Source: Physcomitrium patens
Lineage: Eukaryota; Streptophyta; Bryopsida; Funariales; Funariaceae
Assembly: GCF_000002425.4 (NCBI RefSeq)
Contig: NC_037275.1
Location: 8,330,450 to 8,394,449, forward strand
Reading direction: 5' to 3'
Length of the DNA stretch: 64,000 nucleotides
The position numbers and the translations under genes are program-made. Position 1 is the stretch's first letter. Each line of letters starts with the position of its first letter. Below are positions 58,139-64,000 of this stretch, piece by piece. The notes beneath the pieces are model-generated. The model was not told where the DNA came from, ran no database searches, and saw only the letters and a list, made by a program, of their open reading frames with translations.

Positions 58139-59897
58139 TGTCGTTTTACTTACTCCAAACTAATCTAATTGAAATAAACTTGTATAGGAGAATTTGAATA
58201 CAAGAAAAGACTATCCGCATGAGTTTACACGTTAAGGTCACACAATCAACTATCTCTTGATTAATTAAAAATACCCAAGAATGCTACATTGTCCTTTGCA
58301 TTCTATCAAATATTATAATCCATAATTCCATCTTCACAATCACTGTCTCTTCTCTTCTCCTAATTTATGACAACGATATGTAATATTATACTATCTTAAA
58401 AAATAGCATACAATCATTTCATAATCCAATCACTCGAATCCTCTACATTTAATTATCATTCTCCCTACACTTCTTCACACAAATCCAAACTCCAAAGACT
58501 CTTTTTCAAACTTCAATATTATAATTCTCCCATTCATATTCATTCTTCACAAATATTTTCAATTGTCCACTTACAAGTTTTTACTCTATTTATCCATAAT
58601 AAATTCCATACTTCATATACAATAATAAATCTCTTTTTTATTCTAGAATTTTAGTTCACATTAATCAAAAACTATCCATTAATCTTCAACTACAAAGAAA
58701 CAAAGAGGTAGCACCAAGCTTACCTCGGCTCATAACTATCACAATCTGGCCCCTCTTACTTCTTTTTCAATCTACTTATGCTTTCTTCAAAATGCCAACC
58801 ACTATACAATATGATAAAAACTATTTTTTTTGACTAAATCATCCATCTTGCCTTTTAAATTATCCATTTATCAATTTACTAGCTTCTCTTAACCCTACAT
58901 ACTATGTATTACAAAACAAAAAAATCCTACCCATTCTACATAGTCCCACTTCTAATTGTGCAGCGTCCTTATAAACTACTATCTAGGCTCATTAGATCCA
59001 TCAATCTCATCATTTTCTATAGATGGTTCCATAGATTCCAGTTCTAATGATAAGTCTTCGTCCTCTTCCAATACTTCTATTGGATCTTTTTTCAATTGGA
59101 CTGATAAATCTTCATTGTACGCTCTCAATTCACGAACTCGAGCTTTTAATTGCATAATCTTGACATCATTCACTTCCAATTGATACTATTGTTGCCTCAC
59201 CTTCTCCTCTAATTTATCAATTGTTGAAACTGGTAAGGTAGATATTTATAACTGACCAATATTGGCTAAATCATCTTCCAATTTTTTTTATTAACTCTTT
59301 CAGAGTTCCAATTTCTATCCTTAATTCTTCCATTTCAATTCTATATTGATCACTCAATTTCTACTTTTTCTATTCTAGTAATGCTATCTTTTTTCATTTT
59401 ATTTCTAGCTGATACTTTATCTTCTTCCATTCCAAAATTGATTTACTACTAATCTCAAATAGGTCTTGTCTTTGGCCTTCCATAATATATTAAATATATT
59501 TTATTTTATTTTTTAAAGCTTTTTGTTTCTCTCCAAATTTACGCTCTAATAACAACTTGAATTTTGTATTTTTTTTATCATGCGATCTTGTTCCATCATC
59601 CTATGGCTTTGCTCTAATAACTCTTTTTTGCTTGCCTCCAATTATTGCCTTAAATTTCTTTTTCCATCCAATTTACTCATCGTGAGCTGTAATTGAGAAA
59701 TTTGGACAAATAAAACCTCTTTAAGATTTATTTCTTTTGATATTCTACCATTTGTTCATGCTAATTGATTTATGTCCATTAAAATTGGAACTTTAGGCAC
59801 CATCTCAAGCATCAAATAAATTAGAATCCGCCTTGATGTAAACATCGGTATAGCCTCCGATTCCATCAAATTATTTGACTCCTCAATTTCATGAATC
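58139..59897 (-). mobile_element. Element H: 3' end of a family 2 element
   Basis: The LTR (58139-58940, TGTCGTTT...TTCTACA on the plus strand) is homologous to the D LTRs. A purine tract (AGAAGTGGGACTA on the minus strand, 58941-58953) and the coiled-coil ORF follow. The integrase is absent because the element is cut at 59898 by another LTR. Confidence 0.65.
58976..59890 (-). pseudogene. Element H coiled-coil 3' ORF
   Basis: Frame 59179-58979 (VKIMQLKARVRELRAYNEDL, then an acidic tail LEEDEDLSLELESMEPSIEN ending NEPR) is the C-terminus of the family 2 extra ORF. Upstream the minus strand keeps a long Lys/Glu/Leu-rich coiled coil with stops (MEELRIEIGTLKELIKKNWK; RNKS, LLERKFGEKQKALKNK) to about 59890. 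It is much longer than D's version, which therefore may be internally shortened. No membrane or enzyme motif. Confidence 0.55.
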
Positions 59898-60060
59898 TGT
59901 CACGGACACAGAAATATAAGCTCGAGATCTAACAAGAAGTTCAAGAAGAATTGGCAAGAACTAGATTAATCAGATGAATACAAGAACAACACCAGAGAGG
60001 TGAGCTAGAGCTCCAAGAGATGTGTTGTCGAGACTGAAGAAATCTTTAGCCTCGATTCCA

Positions 60061-60067
60061 ATAAATA
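60061..60067 (-). promoter_or_regulatory. TATA-like box of element I LTR
   Basis: TATTTAT on the minus strand, in the context AGAGTATTTATTGG, directly downstream of the HSE arrays. Confidence 0.4.
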
Positions 60068-60108
60068 CTCTTATTTAGGAAGCTTCTCAAGCAACTTCTA
60101 CCAACTAA

Positions 60109-60278
60109 GAAGCTTTTAGAAGGTTCCAGAGACTTGCTTCTAGAAGGTTCTAGAAACTTGTCTCTAGAAGGTTCTAAGGACTATGTTTCTAACATCTTCT
60201 ACTAACTAAGAAGCTTCTAGAAGGTTCTAGAGACTTGCTTCTAGAAGGTTCTAGAAACTTGTCTCTAGAAGGTTCTAA
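60109..60278 (-). promoter_or_regulatory. Heat-shock element arrays in the U3 of element I
   Basis: The HSE consensus is inverted nGAAn units (nGAAnnTTCnnGAAn). Perfect four-unit arrays occur at 60138-60155 (TTC-GAA-TTC-GAA), 60210-60227 (GAA-TTC-GAA-TTC) and 60239-60256 (TTC-GAA-TTC-GAA). A near-perfect one lies at 60109-60126, and GAAnnTTC pairs occur at 60079-60086, 60167-60174 and 60268-60275. They lie 20 to 220 bases upstream (element strand) of a TATA-like TATTTAT at 60061-60067. Arrays like these bind trimeric heat-shock factors. Confidence 0.6.
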
Positions 60279-60345
60279 GGACTATGTTCCTAACATCACC
60301 CCCTCCTTTAGCTTTTAGGTCTCTGAGAAGCAATGTTGTTGTTAA

Positions 60346-60492
60346 TTAGTACCAACACAAGAAAATGAAGATCTGTCGTATAACGTCTACTATGAACTCC
60401 AACTGTTGTTCATGAGGCAAGTGGTTCATCGGTCCTTTAAGCCAACGGTAGTGGCCCACTCCTTCAACTTCTGACCAAGCATGAACTTCCAT
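60346..60492 (-). pseudogene. Interior 3' coding end of element I (unidentified)
   Basis: The frame is open from the cut at 60492 to TAA at 60346-60348: EVHAWSEVEGVGHYRWLKGP then MNHLPHEQQLEFIVDVI. It lies between the element cut and the polypurine tract, so it may be the C-terminus of the element's last ORF. Family not recognised. Confidence 0.35.
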
Positions 60493-61402
60493 TGTCGTGT
60501 TGTAACACGAGTATACCGTGAAAATATAAAGAAAGGGGACTTTTATTAATATTCAGTTACCTCGAATATTGGGAGCAACGATCGATTCTAGTGCCAATAT
60601 TTAGAAGCCAGTTCAGACACCCCATCACAATTAGTCAAGGCATACTTACCAGTAATAAAATGCTCCGTTCGAGTCCAATAGTGGGAGTCAACAGAATCAA
60701 AAGGACTAAATCAATGACTAAGCGAGCTTGACGCAAAGGACCAACTTGACCCAATTACAGGAACATCCAGGTCTTACTACGGGCCTCTTAGCCAGTATGA
60801 GACCTGAATTGGTCGGACGACTCAATGTGGTCCTGATTACGGGAGTTTCGATTTTGTTTCAGGCTGTCTTGTTCTCTGTGCCATTTCAAAGAATGTTGTT
60901 TCCGGAAAAAGAACCTTTTAAAAGGCAAAAAACAGAGGAAAAAGCTCTGACAGCGGAGCCAATTCCAGATCCAAGATGATAGATTGAAGAAATTCAGAGG
61001 CTAGGGTTTGAAAGAGGGGAGAATTACAATTTTAAGGGTCAGAGAGCTAGCTTCATGCTTCGAGGGGGGGGAGGAGAAAAGACAGAGAATTGGGGTTTTT
61101 TTTTTTTCATAGGATTTTGAGAAGACTAAGACAATCGTTGCTGAAAGTCAGTGTTGTACTGGTGAATCGGAGTTTTAATGAAGTAGGTGTGATTACTCTT
61201 GACTATTTTGTGAAATCAAAGTTATGTCTATGATTGAAGAATTAAAAGGGTGTCTATAGGATTGAGTATGCGGAGTGAATGAAAATTTTTGGATTAATCT
61301 AACAAGACAATCAGTGGATACAAGGTCGTGAGTATAAAGCGGTATCGAAGATTAACAGATTGGGTTGTTCGGGGTTCTCTGTAACAGCTAGAGACCTACC
61401 GA
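60493..61402 (+). repeat. J: plus-strand family 1a LTR, cut by element C
   Basis: Starts TGTCGTGTTGTAACACGAG at 60493 and follows the A LTR (reverse complement) to the point GAGACCTACC, about 220 bases before its expected end, where C begins at 61403. It has a TATA-like AATATAAAG near 60528-60536. It carries a sense frame 60728-60979 with MRPELVGRLNVV and PFQRMLFPEKEPFKR, the gag-linker-derived sequence. Confidence 0.75.
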
Positions 61403-62501
61403 TGTCATATTACGTGCTGTCCTGCTTGAGAACGCACTGGGCATCTGGCTGTAGAAAGTAGTATAGAGATTCGCTAATATTCAAGCACTCTATCAGTTTT
61501 TGACTGTTGGAATATAAACGACTATAAGAATATATCGTAAATCTACATGGATGTCCTTCGACTGCTCGCAGAAATCCCTTTTGCCCCAACCGGTAACTCT
61601 CTAGACGTTACAGAGAACCCCGAACAATCCAATCTGCTAATCTGCGATACCGCTTTATACTCACGACCTTGTATTCACTGATTGTCTTGTTAGATTAACA
61701 TAAAAATTTTCATTCACTCCGCATACTCAATCCTATAGACATCCTTTTAATTCTTCAATCACAGACGTAACTTTGATTTTACAAAACATTCAAGAGTAAT
61801 CACACCTACTTCATTAAAATTCCAATTCACTAGTACAACACTGACTTTCAACAACGATTGCCTCAGTCTTCTCAAAACCCTATGAAGAAAAAAATCCCAA
61901 TTCTCTATCTTTCCCCCCCCCTCCCTCCCGAAGCATGAAGCTAGCTCTCCAATCCTTAAAATCCCTAATTCTCTCCCTCTTTCAAATCCTAGCCTCTGAA
62001 TTTCTTCAATCTGCCGTCTTGGATCCGGAATTGGCTCCGCTCTCAGAGCTTTTTTGTCCATTTTTTGCCTTTTAAAAGGTTCTTTTTCCAGAAACAACAT
62101 TCCCTGAAACGGCACAGAGAATAGGACAGTCTGAAACGGAATCGAAACCCCCGTAATTGGGACCATATTGAGTTGTCCGACCAATTCAGGTCTCATATTG
62201 GCTAAGAGGCCCATAGTATGATCTAGATGTTCCCGTAATTTGGTCAAATTGGTCCTTTGCGTCAAGCTCACTCAGTCATCAATTTAGTCCTTTCGATTCT
62301 GTTGACTTCCACTATTGGACTCGAACGGAGCATTTCGTTACCAGTAAGTATGCCTTGACCGACTGTGATGGGGTCTCTGAAACTGGCCCCTGAATATTGG
62401 CACTAAAATCAGTCGTTGCTTCCAATATTCGAGGTAACTGAACATTAATAAAAGTCTCCTTTCTTTATATTTTCACGATATACTCGTGTTACAACATGAC
62501 A
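61403..62501 (-). repeat. Element C 3' LTR
   Basis: About 1.1 kb, same termini as A (GATGTCATATTACG; ACAACATGACA). It is shorter than the A LTRs because one of the duplicated gag-linker blocks and some repeats are missing. Confidence 0.8.
61759..62271 (-). other. 170-codon sense ORF within the C LTR
   Basis: The frame is open from 62271 to 61759. Residues 1-70 (LLANMRPELVGQLNMVPITG, IPFQTVLFSVPFQGM) match the linker after the knuckles in family 2 gag (D: LLLSIRPELVVHPNEVPITE). The rest (EIQRLGFERGRELGILRIGE...) has no known homologue. It is on the same strand as the element's genes. The matching part of LTR J is open from 60728 to 60979. Translation is uncertain. Confidence 0.45.
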
Positions 62502-62514
62502 TCCACCCCCTCTG
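62502..62514 (-). other. Polypurine tract of element C
   Basis: The minus strand reads TCAGAGGGGGTGGA directly before TGTCATG, as in A. Confidence 0.75.
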
Positions 62515-62563
62515 AACTTGTGCATCCTCCGATATGCACCAATTTATCCAATTGCTGTTTGAT

Positions 62564-62850
62564 TTATAATATATTCTCTACGTCTTTGTCCAGTTCGTCT
62601 TCGTCACCTTCATTATCCAAATCACTTTCATCTTCTTGTTGCGTACCTAACTTACGTAATTTTCCTTCAATATTATATAATCTTTTTCTTTCTTTTCTTT
62701 TAAAATCATCAACTTTCTTATATATAATATTTCCATTCTCCAAAATACCAATAAAACTCGCATCAAAGGCACCTTCATCTCGCGAGAATACCTCCTCTTT
62801 TGTACCTCCATAATCTCCCTTTATAGTGGTACCTCCCCAAAATCCTTAAA
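62564..62850 (-). pseudogene. Element C shortened pol (linker fused to integrase tail)
   Basis: KEEVFSRDEGAFDASFIGIL, a charged linker to KLRKLG, then directly QQEDESDLDNEGDEDELDKD and ENIL at the stop, which is the C-terminal tail of integrase in A. The junction (about 62640) is in frame, joining A positions near 7946 and 4728. RT, RNase H and the integrase core are gone. Confidence 0.65.
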
Positions 62851-62928
62851 TCCTTCAACAATCTTTGGCAATGGTTTCTCCCTCAACCTATCTCGATTCC
62901 GTTCATGGTTAGGACGTACTGTTAGAAA

Positions 62929-63489
62929 TTATACAGCTTTCCTTCCATCTTCGCTACGTACCCTTGCATAAGCAGAACCATCGTCAAGTACTTTTGTTTC
63001 CATCCGTATTACCGTAATATAATGTTGTCCTAAAATCAACGGATAAGACGTTGTATCTTGAACAAAGAAATTTTGCTCCATCGCAACATCCCCAATCCGA
63101 ATTTTGACATCTGGACAAGCTCTATATAAATCGCCCCGTGTGTTATTAGCTACTCGTATTGCCCATCCATGTTCCATATCAATTGGCCATTTTTGCTTCT
63201 TATAAAGATCTTTAGACATGAGATTTATTTCAGAACCATGGTCGACTAAAGCAACAATTGGTTCTTCTATATCTCATACTTTCACCAATACCTCAGTAGT
63301 TGCTCTTGTCCAATGCTTTCGAGTATAATGGCTCAAAGTTTCCATTTCCTTATCACTATAATCTTCGAAACATACTCGTTGATTATATCCATTCTTTTCA
63401 TTTGTTGGTTGCTTGTAACCAATATCAACCTCTTCTTCATCTTTATATATTCTTGCATCAATAGCATGACTCATTCCAGTTTCACCCAT
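62929..63489 (-). pseudogene. Element C protease
   Basis: Frame 63489-63274 (MGETGMSHAIDARIYKDEEE) and frame 63219-62929 (SKDLYKKQKWPIDMEHGWAI, DVKIRIGDVAMEQNFFVQD, YPLILGQHYI). Between them the minus strand reads VALVDHGSEINLM (D-H-G) with a stop near 63272. A TAA after RKAV at 62929-62931 is shared with A. Confidence 0.75.
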
Positions 63490-63492
63490 TAA

Positions 63493-64000
63493 TTACCTCT
63501 TTTGCTTAATGCTGTCAATGATAACATCCTGAAACTCCTTCTTTGCAACTTCCAAAACTTCTTTCAATGTGAATTCCACCTTAGCATTTAATATATGTTC
63601 TTCCAACACCCCTTTCAAATTTGTTGCCGCTTCAATGTCAGAAAGTAGCTTATAAGCAATTGATTTGTCCTTATCTTTTGTCTTCCTTGTTTTTTCTTCC
63701 AATGATGCTGAGATATCCTTTACAGGCAATTCTTGTGAAGCTGCCTCATGAGCCTTGTCTCTTCAAGTTTGCCTCTTAGAAGAATTTCCTTCTTTCGTAT
63801 CATCAAAATTTTCTCGTTTCTTTTCTTCCATCAAAGCTTCGTATTGGCTCTTAGCAATATATGCATGAACTGAAAGAGACTCAACAGGATCCTCCCAACT
63901 TGTTGCACCTCGTATTATAGCTGCAGTCTTCAATAGCGCTTCTTGAGGTAATTTTCCTTCTTGCATTGTAGAAATGGTAGAACCCCAAAACTCACTAGTT
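63493..64000 (-). pseudogene. Element C gag C-terminal part (continues beyond window)
   Basis: Frames 63966-63763 and 63729-63493 align with A 8796-9300 (LPQEALLKTAAIIRG, SVHAYIAKSQYEALMEE, EFQDVIIDSIKQKR). One stop near 63760. The TAA at 63493-63495 separates gag from PR in the same phase, as in A. Confidence 0.7.

Larger units (their letters stand above)
59898..60295 (-). repeat. 3' LTR of element I, with heat-shock elements
   Basis: 398 bp. On the minus strand it starts TGTTAGGAAC at 60295 after the purine tract AAAGGAGGGGGTGA (60296-60309) and ends TGTCCGTGACA at 59898. It contains two 101-bp direct repeats (60095-60195 and 60196-60295) rich in GAAnnTTC units. The family is not determined. 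It abuts H at 59898. Confidence 0.65.
35749..64000 (-). mobile_element. Element F: Tcn1-like chromovirus, split by later insertions
   Basis: The 3' LTR and chromodomain lie at 35749-37116 and the rest of pol and gag at 52382-57766. A partial 5' LTR is at 57767-58138, and its remainder is presumably beyond the window. Rejoining 52382 to 37116 restores a typical chromovirus phrase (MKIHSVFQV then SLF), which shows that E inserted into F. H and the stacked elements to its right are inserted in the 5' LTR. The protein motifs ([30 protein letters not shown], chromodomain EFEVEE) place F near the Tcn1 clade known from fungi and mosses. All frames are broken. Confidence 0.75.
61403..64000 (-). mobile_element. 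Element C: family 1a element with pol deletion (incomplete in window)
   Basis: 3' LTR (61403-62501), PPT (62502-62514), a shortened pol, PR and most of gag up to the window end. RT, RNase H and most of IN are missing, equal to about 4730-7945 of A. C is inserted in the opposite orientation into LTR J. Its coding part is cleaner than E or G and similar to A. Confidence 0.8.

Noticed and set aside
60095..60295. Two 101-bp repeats as a CRISPR-like or satellite array
   Set aside because: Only two units, no spacers, inside an LTR next to a polypurine tract.
1..64000. Fungal origin of the whole window
   Set aside because: Families 1 and 3 look fungal-like, but family 2, its tRNA-Asp-type primer site, the copia remnant and the long nested, methylation-type decay fit a plant better. 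Contamination cannot be fully excluded.

Overview
This is an AT-rich, gene-poor stretch of a large plant nuclear genome, built almost entirely from nested, decayed LTR retrotransposons. A plant host is indicated by a Ty1/copia remnant, by a plant-type Ty3/gypsy family (here family 2), and by possible host exon fragments. The presence of a Tcn1-like chromovirus (family 3) and of a second Ty3/gypsy family with fungal-looking protease and RT motifs (family 1) suggests a non-flowering lineage such as a moss, lycophyte or fern. That is inference only. No RNA gene, CRISPR array or bacterial-type operon was seen.

Three Ty3/gypsy families recur. Family 1 has the order gag(CCHC)-PR-RT-RNase H-IN, a protease D-H-G triad and an RT F-L-D-D box. 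Its LTRs start TGTCGTGTTGTAACACGA, and its PBS starts TGGTGAACC four bases from the LTR. Copies are A, B, C, E and G, the solo LTR at 26190-27281 and the LTR fragment J. Family 2 has a long gag with CCHC knuckles, PR, a plant-type IN and an extra coiled-coil ORF before the 3' LTR; its PBS starts TGGTGCCGC. Copies are D, B2 and H. Family 3 is a chromovirus with a C-terminal chromodomain (F and the fragment F2).

Layout. 1-282: end of a possible host exon. 1496-18743 (minus): family 1 element B. Its 3' LTR is split by the complete element A (3160-11932), and its 5' half is replaced by the 5' half of a family 2 element (B2, 14146-17016). 19195-24125: eroded family 1 copy G, joined to F2 (24126-25690). 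25691-35748: old sequence with a family 1 solo LTR, a short solo LTR with a perfect 5-bp duplication, a GC-rich island (30171-32230) that may hold a host first exon and promoter, and a copia remnant (33500-35197 and on). 35749 to beyond 64000 (minus): chromovirus F. Its 3' end is interrupted by E (37117-52381, plus), and E is interrupted by D (41244-47833, plus, perfect 5-bp duplication). F's 5' LTR is interrupted by H (58139-59897). H is abutted by an LTR carrying heat-shock elements (59898-60492), then by a plus-strand family 1 LTR (60493-61402), then by C (61403 to window end).

The most notable observations are these. The LTRs of family 1 contain a piece of family 2 gag coding sequence, in one subfamily the whole double zinc knuckle. 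A retroelement LTR holds perfect heat-shock-element arrays just upstream of a TATA-like box. Two elements lost their RT region by internal deletion (D has a clean target duplication; C is deleted in frame). Copies A and C share the same stop codons, where an older copy has sense codons. No complete, intact coding set survives in any element, so the genes do not work together as a living system. They record successive waves of transposition.
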